Of a stretch of DNA of 64,000 bases, positions 1 to 11,733 are shown piece after piece. Source of the DNA: Trichoplax adhaerens (taxonomy: Eukaryota > Placozoa > Uniplacotomia > Trichoplacea > Trichoplacidae); NCBI RefSeq assembly GCF_000150275.1, contig NW_002060969.1:496943-560942 (forward strand), written 5' to 3'. The notes under the pieces were generated by a model. The model was not told the origin of the DNA. It did no database searches and was given only the letters and a program-made list of their open reading frames with translations. The position numbers and the translations under genes were made by a program. Every line of letters starts with the position of its first letter. Positions within the stretch are counted from its first letter, which is position 1.

Positions 1-547
1 AGCAATAATTTACGGCAAAATCGAAAAAGCGATGTCAGGCCTGATCCGATTTTTCCAGTAATAAGTCACTTAGTAACAGCTAAAAAGCATTCAAGATTCA
101 TATGTAATCGCAATAGTAGACAAAATAATTCATGTCCAAATACACGTACATCATCCTATGTCCCTTCTGCTTCCGGAGGGATGTTTAGATTAAACCCTGC
201 ACCAATGACTAAGGAATTAAAGGAGAAAATTCTCTTAGAAAAGGAATTATATGAAGCGGACTTTGCTAAAGAAATTAAAATCGATACCGTTCTTCAGGTC
301 TTAGATTTATCTGGTGAGTTATAAATATAACTAAAGATATCAAATATCATTATTTTGTTTTGTTACCAAAATAATAACTGCTCTAACCGTCTTAATTTCT
401 TTCTGTACTTATACAGATTCAATTAAATCATCTGTAAAATCGAGAATCAATAAGAATAGAAAAAAAACTTTCCGACAAAATGTTCGATTTAGTCAGAATA
501 TGATCGAAATTTTTGAGTACTGGCCTCATTCCCCAATCCTACCATGA
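1..547 (+). CDS. 3' end of an unrecognised gene (two exons, partial)
   Basis: The window opens inside a coding exon. Frame 1 is open from base 1 to a GTGAGT donor at 314; the next exon starts after an ACAG acceptor at 417 and stops at TGA 545-547. Exon phases match (one base plus two bases make GAT, Asp). The visible part is about 147 residues: a Ser/Asn/Arg-rich stretch, then a charged helix-like segment (LKEKILLEKELYEADFAKEI), then a basic tail ending IEIFEYWPHSPILP. I do not recognise the family. A V-x-F in the tail (NVRFS) resembles part of a PP1-docking motif, but the basic residue is too far upstream for the consensus. The 5' part lies outside the window. Confidence 0.6.
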
Positions 548-3500
548 AGATCTATAATAATTCGGACTTCAGTATTTGTAGTAAGCCCCGATTTTTCTTC
601 TATCATTTAAACAGTTTTAATCTTAAATCCTATTCCCGTACTAAGTAAAGCGTCCTATTATCTAAATCTAACTTAATGTGACCTTTTCATTTAGCCTCTT
701 TTTTAATCGTAATGCGAAAAAATATACAATGTGATATGCATACCGAGACCGCCGTACATTACTCTATACGACTTCAATTAGTAGCACAATTTACCTCAAA
801 ATATCAATTGCATGTATTGTCTGAACAACTAATAAACTACACAACTCGTATTAGGTATCAAAAATATATAAAGTAAATCGTTCATTTAAATTTTCGCAGT
901 AAGACGAATTTAGCACTAACTTCATAGATAATAATTATACGGGTATATCATTGGTGAGATTGTTGTGTTAAAGGATAGCAATAAAATGGCGAATTTCAAT
1001 TCGAGAATATTTTTAAAACAGCGAACTACTCTTTCTTACTCAAGGCACTACAATAGTATGAAAAAAATCTTTGGCTATAAGTTACTAACATCGGATTCCT
1101 TACACGATAATGTAACGAGTAACGGTTCTATTAGCAGCACTGATTGTGAATGATTACTATAAGTAATTGCCATATTAGCTCAGAAAAAAATTTAACATCT
1201 TGATAGCTATAATGATGGTACTATCAAGTGAAAATGTAGACATTATGTAACCAGCTGCTAATCATGATCTTATTATTCTAGCATAAAATGACAGGACTTC
1301 TGAGTAATTAAGGGGTTATAAGTAATTATTGTATACCTATTTAAGAATAGAGGAAATTAGAGTATTTTCTTTAGTAGTCAATTTTATCTTTCCTGTACGC
1401 TAGCTAGACTTTGAAAATTATCAATATTATTGTTATAAATTTAAATTCGTAGTGACAAAAATAGAACTTTTACAGAAAACTAAAACTACTTTTAGTTGTA
1501 CTGTCAGGTTTATCCTCCTAACATCTACCTACTGTGCGACTCTAAATACTGACTATTTCCTATTATAATTATCAGAAGGAACAGTAACAACACTATAAAC
1601 AAAACTGAACTCAAACTTTATTGAAAAGTCAATTTATAGTAAATCTACATAATCATTAATTATCAATTTATAGATAATATCATACAACTGTGCAATTATC
1701 CTTTAAAAATATATAAAACATCATAGATAAATTAATATTAGCCATTCCTAGATAAGTTATCTTGCGGAAACTATGTTACGACAACTTGGAAAAATTGCTC
1801 CGCAATAACCATACGTATAACAAGTATTGCTACTTACTAAAATTTTTTATATTCCATAGTATTAGTTTCTAAATACTGTACTTTCTAACGATTGCGATTA
1901 TAATTAACTGCAACTGCAACGTACGGTGTAGCAGAATTCAGATTTTTTTAAAGATTGCTACATATTCGGTACCTTTTCGTCCTACTGTAACTGTGCTCGT
2001 GTACCACCTGTACGTATTATACAATGAAGAGTGGGATAGATTTTCTTGTGCTCAGTAATAGATACTGAATTTTTTGTGAAAAAAGCTACACCGGATTTCG
2101 TGGCTAGTTGTATCAAAATCATTTGACCATACTGTTCAGGCTTGTAATAAAAGTACCTCACAAATAAGTGTCTTAACCAAAGGAATTAAAAAAAAACTTT
2201 TATTACAAAGCTTAGGAATAGTAGAGCAACGAATAATTGCTGCAAGAATCTACTCTAAAGTATTCTGAGTTCACAGTGAAGTGATGTCTCTAATGTGAGC
2301 TCATCTCTGCAGTTCTTAAATTCATTTCATTAAATTCATTTATGATAACACGATTAGCTACAACTAGATTTAAGACGTCAAACAAAATACTTTTCCTTAA
2401 ATGGATTATCATTATGTTCTACAATCTGAATCAATATACTTAAAATATCGCTACTCTTCTATTAATGCCCAGCATCTTTCGGTGCTAATTAACCGTAATT
2501 TAACTGCAAAATATATTTTCTACAGTATACAGAATGTACCTATAATAAAACAACATAAATGATCATCAATCTTAAATTAGAACCCTGATTAGAACGTTCG
2601 AGTTTCCACTGTATTTTATCATAAAGTAATGTCACTTCAACTGTAAGTTCTAGTCAAAATTAGCTGCTAGTTTTTAATCAAGATTGCAGTTTAAATACTG
2701 TGTTATAGATAAATTTATAGTCTTGCATTATGAAACTCTTAATAAAGTTAAGTTATCGAACGTTATTAAATTCCAACCCGAATAAAGTGGTCGGGTTTAC
2801 GATATACTAAAATAATAAGTAGAATCTACCGTAATTAAATCAAATTAAGTTACTTTTAAAGTTACAATACTTACTAAAGTTAAAAAAATTGAAGGAGAAT
2901 TCTAAAAATTAGCCTTTATTACAATTAGGATACTGGTGGATAGTGACAATAGTGAAAACTTTAATAAGCTACGTATGTAATTACGTAGGTACATTACGCA
3001 ACCCAAAAATATAATATTAGAGAAGGGCTACTATAAAATATAGTATTTACGCTAGCAGTCATTGTAATAAATATGCTGCATACGTATCTTTGAGAGATAT
3101 CTATCTCTCTATTGTGTTATACGGCACCAATAATCTATAATTTGCTTTTATACCCTCCTTAGGACTGTTCATGTGTTCTACGATAGAAAGTAATACCGTA
3201 CGGAACTGTGTGTAATAGGTATACTGATCACTAAGTAATAATCTGTACGGCAAAGTGTACGGAGCAAAGCTAGATCCGACTGTACCCGTTTTACAACGGG
3301 TATTACGTAGCTAGTAGTTATATATTACTTTAAACCAAGTCACATCATGTCGCATACTGAAAGGCAACTAATCAAAACATGAATTTTAGCAATCGTAGAG
3401 AACGAATTCGTAGCTGAACAGACTAAAAGATACAACGAAGATCATGAATGGCAAACGAGCCCGTTAAGGTTAAGGGACTGTAGTGATTAATAGAAAATCA

Positions 3501-4285
3501 ATTAACATTAATCTAATGTAGCTTGATCTTGTAAATGATAAATGTAGTTAAACCATTCCATTGACAAGCTATCGCAATAGTCCAGTGTAGAACGTATTTT
3601 CGGGAACTATTATGTCGTGATAATACTGTACACCTCTGCATACACTTAATTTTATTATAACATAGAATTACAAAATATATGTAATGAGAAAGTGTAGTAA
3701 TAGTTCGCATAGATGCTCAATATTGCTGGTTACTAGCACTTTTAAATGATACAGAATTAGTGAGTTCAAAGGCAAAATTTATTACAATGTATCAACTTTT
3801 GCCGCATCATATTTCTAGCATTAATATTGCAAAACACCGAAATAGTATTGTACCTACTGCTTGTAAAGCTTTCGAGTATTGAAGTCTTTACTTTGCCTAG
3901 TTTCAAATCCTCCACACTTACAATTTCCATAGTTGAAAAAAGCAGAATACATTTGAAATGCATCTTATCTTCATATTATATTAGCTTAATATAATTGAGT
4001 ACATGTAATCCAGAATATACAGTGATGAGCGTTATGGCTATCGCGATGATAGGTATGCATTGCACTTATTTTTATAATGTTATAGTTATTTATGAATTTT
4101 ATTCAGTGTGTCAACTTCTAATAATTACTGCATTTTTAGTTTCGGAAGAACAAACGTTGGCTACAATCGAGATATACTTTGTGAACATTCAATTTTCAGA
4201 TTTATATCAATTAATCTTTTCCGATATGTTGAACAAAGAGACTTTTCCAATCACTAAATCCGCTTGATTGAGAAGTTTTAACACT
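548..4285. other. 3.7 kb without a supportable gene
   Basis: This is AT-rich DNA between the partial gene and the end of the LRR gene. Reading frames are short (62-90 codons), lack splice partners and have no recognisable motif. The one structured element is a dispersed-repeat copy at about 2145-2475, listed separately. Pentamer clusters are absent, in keeping with this being a 3'-3' interval. Confidence 0.5.
2145..2475 (+). repeat. Dispersed repeat family A, copy 1
   Basis: This stretch aligns, with small indels, to the reverse complement of about 10945-11300. Shared landmarks in order are TTAGGAATAGTAGAGCA, GAGCTCATCTCTGCAG, TCAAACAAAATACTTTTC, TTCTACAATCT and ACTACTCTTCT (CTACTCTTCT here). 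Divergence looks like 20-30%. I see no clear terminal repeats or target-site duplication, and no reading frame, so the class (old MITE, SINE or other) is open. Confidence 0.6.
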
Positions 4286-7200
4286 CTATTCTTGAGGACT
4301 AAAGTTCTTAAATAAAGATTTAGCTTCCTCTTGACTAATTAAATTACCACCCCAACGTAACTGATGTAGATTTTTAATGTTATTAATTATTAATTTTAAT
4401 CCTCCTATGGTTATTTTGGTGTCACGAATATCTAATTCTCTCAAACGACAACTTTCGTGCTCTAATAGTATTTTGATATATTTCATTGCTTTGTTGCCTA
4501 ATACATTATGACTGATATTTAAGTACTGCAAATTCTCTAACTGACCATGATCCCTGACAAAATGATCAACGAGTCTTCTTATGCCAGATGCGCCCAAGCA
4601 ATTTTCACTTAAATTTAAACTGTGTAATCCTTGACTAAGATTTTTAAGCCGGTCTGTAATAAAATCTATTGCATCGTTTGTCAATTCACAGCCTTTTAAA
4701 TCGCAGATTTTAGATTCCTGTATTTTCTGATTTCCTTCGCCATTAAATAAATGGCTGCATTTAACAAAGCCTTTGATACTACTTATAAATTGATCATCGG
4801 ATGTTTTTGTGTCGTCACTTTTATCGAAAGGTTGAGTGATTCTATACTCAGCGTTTGCTATAATCTCCAACAAATAAAGTTGATCATGAAATTTTTCGAT
4901 TATTGTTAAAGCATTTTCTTTGTTAAGTTGATTCTTGAATAAGTTTATTGTACGAAGGTGTCGAAATTTCGTAGACTCTATCGCAGTCAATAGATAGAGA
5001 ACCCCATCAATCGTAATATTGTTATAATCCAAGCCTACGTATCTTAATACCGGCATAAGATGTAAAACTTTTGCTAAAGGTTTTACATTCTTGTCTTGTA
5101 ACTGATTCTCAACTAGATGTAGATCAGTTAAGTTCGAAAATCCATCAAGTTGAATTAATTGGACCAATGGAGTAATATCACATGCAGAATTACTGAAAAT
5201 CCAAGATAAATTTAAAACTTTAACACAATTTTTGGCATAAGATAAACAATCAATAACCGTCGATCGTTCGATTCCAAAGTTATCTAATGATTTTACCGCG
5301 AAATTGTCTTGACTTAATATTTCACAAAGGACTAGCAGGCCCTTTTCACCAAATGGATTCCCACCTAAATGTAGTTCGTCTAATTTCGCGATGGCTACAG
5401 CAGGTATTAATTTATATAATATTGTGTCCGTAATATCGCACCAAGACATTCGAATCCCTCCTAAACTTTCGCCCATACTTGCTATTCCATCGGCAAACTG
5501 ATCGATGTCATCTCCAGCTAAAGAATTTCCGATAATATTTAATTTGTCTATTTCCATCAACTTTCCCCTCATACATTTTCCTAATATATTAAATCCTTTT
5601 GCAGTCAATTTATTGCCTTTCAGATTTAATGACATTCGCATTTTGATCTTAATGTCAGCTAAAAGCTTGGGTAAAATATTCATTGTAGAGTCATCAATTT
5701 CACATTTGATTAGTTTTAGTGTGTTATCTGTGTCGGATAGTATTCTTCCACTAATTATCGGAGATTTTAGAAGGGGTGCCAAAGCTTCGATACCAAGCAT
5801 GCCGAGTGGATTATAACTTACGTTGAGACTAGAAATTTGACAATCAGGATCAATCATAGCGTTCACGTAAGCTATAATGCCTGCCTGACTAAATCTATTG
5901 TTTTCTAGGCGTAAAGAATGTAAGCAGTCATTACCTTGTAACCCCTCACATAAAGATATGACCCCTTGATCACCCAGTCGGTTGGATCGTAAATCCAAGG
6001 TATATAAAGTGCGATTAACTTTTAACATTCTTCCGAACTCTCGTCCACCGTCAGACCCGATATTATTTCGTAAGAGTATCAAATTTCTAATTAAGAGATC
6101 TTTGTTATTGATAATGGCTTCAGCAATGGCAGTTGCAATAATATCACTGATACCTGCATTTGTTAAGTCGATAGTAGTCAAGTTATTTTGGTTTTGAATG
6201 AGTAATTGGAGGTCTTCGTATGCAACATCGGGAATATGGTGGCCAATGGTAATTTTAAAAATTTTATCATTATCTTTTATAATGTGCAAAATATCTCTAA
6301 TACCCTCCTGAGTTAGTTTCATTGTAGCTGGTAGATTAAGGGTTCGTATCATTTCATCTTCTTTATCCACGAACGCACTTACCAATAAATTAGCAGTATT
6401 AGTATCTATTCTTGCACATGAGATCCTCTTCACAAGCTCTCTTTTCGCCGGCAATCGCTTACCTATTTTCATTTTTTCAACCGCATTGTCTGTAAATTCA
6501 GAACTACCCTTCATAAACCCAGCACCCGAAAAATGCGAATCTTCGTATATATCCTTCTTTTCAGTTTCTGCCATTTCTTCAATCTTCTTCTGGCACGATT
6601 CTAGACTATCTTGAATACTAGCTATCTTAGCCTGTTGCTGACGATATAATTTCAATAGCTTTTCCAATGCTATGACTTTATCTGATTTCTGAGCTCGTAC
6701 AATTTCAATTTCTTTCCTTTTCTTCTTGAGCTCTTGTTGTACCTCCTTCACATTATCACTATGGACTGAATTATCTGCAATAGATTCTAGAATCTCGCTT
6801 AGCTGAAAAATCTTTTTTTCAAATTCGTCAATTTCACGGGTTGCGTCGTTAATACTTTTAATGAGGCTATTTCTTACTTTTTTTTGTTTTCTCATCTCCT
6901 CTTCCAATGCCTTAATCCTTGCTTCATATTCTTTAATGCGCTTTTTGACATTTCCTGTTGATCTTCGACCTTTAGCGTCAATCAATAATTTTTCAAGCCT
7001 CGACCAATTCATAAATGTGCTACATGTTAGCAACTTATTAGCTAGATCCGTTGATATGATTGATATTGCTGTATATCTGTCCATGTTTTGGAAAAGCTCC
7101 TTCAAAGGATCGTCTGGGTGATGAATTATAATTTTTGCAGGAGCATTTTCGGTTAATTGTTGTAACAATTTATTCTTACTTTCAGTTATTAATCGATAAT

Positions 7201-7492
7201 CATAGGTATAATCTCCTTGGGCATACAAGAAGATCGGTAAAATCCAGATAATGTCAGCAGTAGGGTCTCTCATAGCGTTGATTATATCGTCTACGCGATC
7301 ACGCCATGAGTATAAGGATGATTCCAGATAACGCCGAAGGAGTTTCAAATATACTTTATTGATGATCTGATTCCCAATCTTTAGTAAGAATCTTTCACTA
7401 GGTAAGTTAACTAATAAATTACTTACGCATTCGATAATTATTTGCGTATCGCATAGCAAAGGCAGCAAGATTCGAACGGTTTGAATCGTCAT
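4286..7492 (-). CDS. Intronless coiled-coil and leucine-rich-repeat protein
   Basis: A single uninterrupted frame encodes about 1068 residues from the chosen Met. The frame extends 37 codons further to 7603, but those codons run through a TACAG/CTGTA cluster (7562-7586) typical of gene 5' flanks, so I prefer the internal Met (MTIQTVRILL). Visible order: a helical, partly hydrophobic N-terminal domain of about 170 residues that I do not recognise; a strongly charged coiled coil at about 180-315; then from about 375 to the end a series of 28-29-residue ribonuclease-inhibitor-type LRRs (for example LYTLDLRSNRLGDQGVISLC). Such LRR arrays usually bind proteins and are typical of NLR sensors and Ran-GAP-like scaffolds. 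There is no NACHT P-loop, so it is not a complete NLR. Lack of introns among intron-rich neighbours suggests retrocopy origin. Exact function is unknown. Confidence 0.85.
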   Translation of the reverse strand: MTIQTVRILLPLLCDTQIIIECVSNLLVNLPSERFLLKIGNQIINKVYLKLLRRYLESSLYSWRDRVDDIINAMRDPTADIIWILPIFLYAQGDYTYDYRLITESKNKLLQQLTENAPAKIIIHHPDDPLKELFQNMDRYTAISIISTDLANKLLTCSTFMNWSRLEKLLIDAKGRRSTGNVKKRIKEYEARIKALEEEMRKQKKVRNSLIKSINDATREIDEFEKKIFQLSEILESIADNSVHSDNVKEVQQELKKKRKEIEIVRAQKSDKVIALEKLLKLYRQQQAKIASIQDSLESCQKKIEEMAETEKKDIYEDSHFSGAGFMKGSSEFTDNAVEKMKIGKRLPAKRELVKRISCARIDTNTANLLVSAFVDKEDEMIRTLNLPATMKLTQEGIRDILHIIKDNDKIFKITIGHHIPDVAYEDLQLLIQNQNNLTTIDLTNAGISDIIATAIAEAIINNKDLLIRNLILLRNNIGSDGGREFGRMLKVNRTLYTLDLRSNRLGDQGVISLCEGLQGNDCLHSLRLENNRFSQAGIIAYVNAMIDPDCQISSLNVSYNPLGMLGIEALAPLLKSPIISGRILSDTDNTLKLIKCEIDDSTMNILPKLLADIKIKMRMSLNLKGNKLTAKGFNILGKCMRGKLMEIDKLNIIGNSLAGDDIDQFADGIASMGESLGGIRMSWCDITDTILYKLIPAVAIAKLDELHLGGNPFGEKGLLVLCEILSQDNFAVKSLDNFGIERSTVIDCLSYAKNCVKVLNLSWIFSNSACDITPLVQLIQLDGFSNLTDLHLVENQLQDKNVKPLAKVLHLMPVLRYVGLDYNNITIDGVLYLLTAIESTKFRHLRTINLFKNQLNKENALTIIEKFHDQLYLLEIIANAEYRITQPFDKSDDTKTSDDQFISSIKGFVKCSHLFNGEGNQKIQESKICDLKGCELTNDAIDFITDRLKNLSQGLHSLNLSENCLGASGIRRLVDHFVRDHGQLENLQYLNISHNVLGNKAMKYIKILLEHESCRLRELDIRDTKITIGGLKLIINNIKNLHQLRWGGNLISQEEAKSLFKNFSPQE

Positions 7493-7561
7493 GATTAGAC
7501 ATTCACTAATGTGTAATTTTTTAAGCGGATCAGTACGGCTGATTTTTTTACTACTTGTTGC

Positions 7562-7586
7562 AGTGTACAGTACAGTACTGTACGTG
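7562..7586. repeat. TACAG/CTGTA pentamer cluster at the LRR gene 5' end
   Basis: This is a short strand-switching run of the pentamer, lying 70-95 bp upstream of the preferred LRR start. It belongs to the window-wide family of clusters at gene 5' ends. Confidence 0.7.
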
Positions 7587-7828
7587 TATGAGTTAACATG
7601 CACTATGCACGCGTACTATCTAGTGCGCTACAATGCAGTAGTATACAATAATGAGTGGGTACAAAGTAATTAATCCGCTATTATCACCTTCACGACAGTA
7701 CAGTGACCAATATTAATTCAAATTATTAATAAAATAAAATTTACAGTATATTTCTACTGTATACTTCTTATGTTACTTTTTACTTTTTATTTTGCTTTTA
7801 CGTTATTGAAGGAACGTTGGGAAGTGTT

Positions 7829-7866
7829 GGTATACAGTACCGTACAGTGTACTGTACAGTGTATAC
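7829..7866. repeat. 38-bp imperfect palindrome of the pentamer motif
   Basis: GGTATAC at the left end is mirrored by GTATACC at the right end, with TACAG and CTGTA units in opposite orientation between. It could fold into a near-complete hairpin. It lies about 340 bp upstream of the preferred LRR start. Confidence 0.7.
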
Positions 7867-9183
7867 CTGCTTTAGAGCACTTGAGAAGTAAAAAGCTCGT
7901 AAAGGAATCAATCAAGGGTGACTCTCGAAAGTTATGATAAAACGGCAGTTTCAACTCAGCATGAGCCCTTTCTCTCCGAACGTAATAGTTTATCTATTTG
8001 CGGCTAGTTAAGTTGAGGCAAAGTAGCTCAAATTAGACATTGTAATTGACAGTGAATACTGCATTGCGCTTTACGCGTTTACCGCATGCAGCATACAGTC
8101 CTGAGATCATCATTATGGTCACAGGACTGTAGCATAACAATGATATTATTCATTGTACTGTACAAGATACACTAATTGTACAATACTTGCAGTCCGCGAC
8201 AGCATCGAGGAACCATCATAATCATGTATTTGCTTTGCCGGTTTAACCTTGATTAAGCTAATGCCCAAAATCAAATTGTACTCATCTTTGCCGTTTTATT
8301 TTCATTTATTGTTTTCTGATCTATTATTTTTGTATAAGTTTGGATATTTTCGATTTTTAAAATAATTCTCTTCAGCAAGTTTAATAATGAATGCATCTGT
8401 AGAGCCGTCAGCGAATATACACCTACAGTATACTTGACCATCTCCTTCTTCCGAGTATGGTAGAAACAGGCGACATCGCCTGGTAGAAGTTGCTGATTGC
8501 CGTAGAGAAGTTGTACACTGAAGAGTAGTGTTCCAACAAAAATCTCGATTCGATTCGGTTCGAATTTCTCGAATCTAAAGAGTACTAGATAGTCGCTCGT
8601 TACACTGCTGTAGTGCACTGTATGTACATTATACATATATAATTTCCCTGACTAAGCATTTTACTGAAAATATTATTAATAAAATAGCGAAATCCATGCA
8701 ATATAGTGCAATTTTAAGTTAATAACAGCGTGACACACATGCAATCACATTAATATAATTAATATAATTTGATGATTAATTGAAGGATTTTATTACGTAA
8801 GATAAGCGAGTGATACAATTCTACATCTGAAAATAACAATAGTATCAGTCAGTCATAAACCGCGATATTTTAATGCCAAGTTAATTAGTTAGCCTCTTGA
8901 AAAAGCGAATATAGTAATAAGGGGCATTTGCTTAATTGTCAATGATTTTAGTAATAAACCGAAACTTTTAAGTGAGAATACAAAAGTACGTGCGTACGAT
9001 TATTATAATTAACTTAGTTGGCCATAATAATTCGGACTAAAATAGCTATTTCTTTATTTTAGGAACTGTAATATGCATGACACATAATTGCAGATATCAT
9101 AGCCAATCGCGCCAGCGTCTAGTACTATATAACATACATGTATCATTACAATAGTTTTATTAAAGTTTAACTTGAAGTTATCC

Positions 9184-9206
9184 TTATTATTATTATTATT
9201 ATTATA
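9184..9206 (+). repeat. (TTA)n microsatellite
   Basis: About seven consecutive TTA units, followed by AAACA. Intergenic; no sign of function. Confidence 0.8.
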
Positions 9207-9866
9207 AACATTCCTGAGGTTGCCGGAAGTAGAATAAAAAGCAAACCCTTAAATATCAGACAATAGGAGCTATATCACTGCGATCCTATTTACTAATCTT
9301 CTCGGCATGTACCCAAAAATATTACAGAAATATAATATAGTGCTCGTATTTACTCGTATTAACAGTAGGATTTTTGTTTCATTTCTTACATAGGAAATTA
9401 TCAATTTCGTGTCAGTTTCGACTCTCAATTGATGAAAGACTGACAGTTAAACACAGTAACTAGTGAAGGTAGATATTTAGTAACATGCATTTGTAGAGCA
9501 ACGCACGCGTAAAACAATGTTTTAACTAACGACCAACGCTAAGTGCTGCGATTCGTGAGGGCAAATCAAAAACTACTAAAGAGTAAAGACTACTTTTCTT
9601 TAGTACTGTCTGGTACGGCATTTGAATATCTCTAATAGGAGTAGCAAGTAGATACTGGTATAACGATTTCATACTGAGTAATTCGTAATAAGTTTGCTTT
9701 AATATATATGAAAATAAAATCAATGAACAGCAATAGTAATAATAAATTGACATATGATTCTCATCTAGCAGTAATTCAGTTTATATACAATCTATGTAAT
9801 ATTTTTAAGGACTGGCACTGCAAATTATAAATACTAGTATTAGTGCCCTACACTTCATATTAAATG

Positions 9867-11733
9867 TTAAAATGATGTATCATTGGCAGTTCTCAATTCC
9901 GAGATGCCATTCATCTCTTCAAAAAATTCATCAAGGCCATTAATTGGCTTCAATCCCGGTGCTATCTTACGACATAAAGGGCAGCGCCTACAATTATTAG
10001 CTTTCATCTCCTTAACACAGGAATCGCAACCAATAATTTGACCACAACAAGTTGCGAGAATAGCCGGTGGTTTAATTACATCTTCACAAATACAGCACGT
10101 AAATGTTTGCTTTGATCTATTCACAAAATTTTCGTATACTGGCCTTTTTTTGTTCATAAACGATTCGCAAGATTTAACATTAGATGCTGTACCCTCATCC
10201 TCATCCAGAAATATTAAAGGTATTTCAGAAGAAAATTCGACAATCATAATTTCAAAAAGAGAACGAAGGTCGCTTCCCGGCTATATTTTTAAAGTTGATT
10301 GGAACAGTCAAGTGTTGGGGAAACACAAAACCATAATTAATTAAAAAGTAATTGATAAGTAATGATTTTTACAAACCCATTTCCAATCTTCAAGATAGGA
10401 TAAAGAAATCCGACAGTTAGAGTCAACCATACCAGTAGTTAAAAGTTCTTGGTTTTCCTCTGGGCTGATAAAACAAATCGGAGCAGATAATGGAAAGTTT
10501 TTTCGAAGATACAATGCGATTGGTACAGAGTGACGAACTCTTCGAAACTCAGCAGGAATTACTAGAAAGAGGATTAAATAAAGCGCGTTAAGATAGTGTC
10601 ATACGCCGGCGTGGTCTATGATCCGAATTTAGGATTAACGTAGAACTGTATGATCGGTAATCACAAACTAATTGCATTGTCTTATGCACAGGTGTATTTA
10701 CGGGCTGTATGTACGCGGCAAAGGTGGCCATTAACATTTAAATCGTTACCATAAACTATTAACCGCAAACAATAATCTTTTAATTATGTAGACTGCATAA
10801 TATACGCAATTTGACACTTTTATCTAAAGAACTAATCGAGAAAAATAATTGCAGTAAATTTCAAATTTCAATTATAGTACATGTAGTGATGCACCCATAT
10901 TTGATTATACAGATAGCTATATTTGATATAGTTAGGTTGCTTTGAATAGATATTGCCGTCAAGAAGAGTAGTGACATAAGTAGAATGATTTAGATTTTCT
11001 ACTTAGATTGTAGAAAATAATGATGTACTATTAGAGAAAAGTATTTTGTTTGATGACTTATGTCTGATTGTAGATTAATCAAGTTGTCATAAATGGATTT
11101 AATGAAACTGCAGAGATGAGCTCACAGAGGAGAAGAGACCTCACTTCCCTTTGAGCTTGGAATACTTTAGATTTTAGACTAGATTCTTGTAGTAATTAAT
11201 TATTGCTCTACTATTCCTAAAACCTTGTAAGAAAAGCCTTTTAGAAAATACCATTGACTAAGATAGCTATTGTGAGACGTAACTATTACAGTACATTAGG
11301 TAATTAACTATTCAAAAGACGTAAGATGAGGGTAAACTGTAGTAGATCAAAGAGATTGACATTACTATAAAATTTTAGATAAAAGACTTAAAATAAAATT
11401 ACTATATTATATTTATACACACTATTATATGGATTACTGAAACTGAACTTTGAAATTGGACAGTAAACTAGCAATTGCCTACGTCACTATACTATACTAA
11501 TCTACAGCGCACACTACGAGAAGATAGTTCATGACTAACTAAAACCAACATTAGGATGTAACCTGAACGAGAATACCAATGGTACCTACCGGAACTATTT
11601 ATGGGAACTGCTCCATTTATTGTTAATAACTGCTCAGCCCTTCCATCCGTGAAGACTGCAGATAAGATATCAATTAAGTAATCAATAGCCATTTTTAAAA
11701 TTTTCATTGCGATACGTGAACAATAAAATTTAC
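9867..11733 (-). CDS. UEV domain-RING finger protein (TSG101-like E2 variant fused to a RING)
   Basis: Three exons in phase: 11590-11733, 10377-10561 and 9867-10280 (stop at 9867). The first two make a UEV domain. Key matches to the TSG101 family are VFTDG...INGAVPI (family VFNDG...LTGTIPV), a Tyr/Leu core strand, FPLSAPICFISP, and GMVDSNCRISLSYLEDWKW followed by PGSDLRSLFEIMIVEF. UEV domains bind ubiquitin but lack the E2 active cysteine. The last exon adds an acidic linker and a cysteine-rich RING: CCIC, TCC, GCDSC and CPLC. An upstream exon at about 11783-11855 (donor GTAAGA, phase 1, ends KISEH) fits the phase of the first exon; the true start was not found. TSG101 instead has a coiled coil and steadiness box after its UEV. 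Predicted role: ubiquitin binding coupled to E3 activity; this is inference. Confidence 0.78.
10945..11300 (-). repeat. Dispersed repeat family A, copy 2 (inverted)
   Basis: Reverse-complement counterpart of the 2145-2475 copy, lying in the intron between the first two confident exons of the UEV-RING gene. The two copies are about 8.5 kb apart in opposite orientation. Confidence 0.6.

Larger units (their letters stand above)
7604..9866. other. Intergenic region upstream of the LRR gene
   Basis: No convincing gene. It contains a 38-bp imperfect palindrome at 7829-7866 and a 9-bp inverted repeat (ACAGTCCTG / CAGGACTGT) near 8096-8130. There is an open minus-strand frame of 121 codons at 8271-8636 with no recognisable domain or splice partner, and another of 75 codons at 9526-9753. 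The 8271-8636 frame is the better candidate of the two but I would not call it a gene without expression data. Confidence 0.45.

Noticed and set aside
965-1153. 62-codon plus-strand frame as a small gene
   Set aside because: Expected length by chance; no motif, splice partner or 5' signal.
5505-7121. Plus-strand frames of 71-103 codons within the LRR gene
   Set aside because: Antisense shadows of the long minus-strand LRR frame, which has clear repeats.
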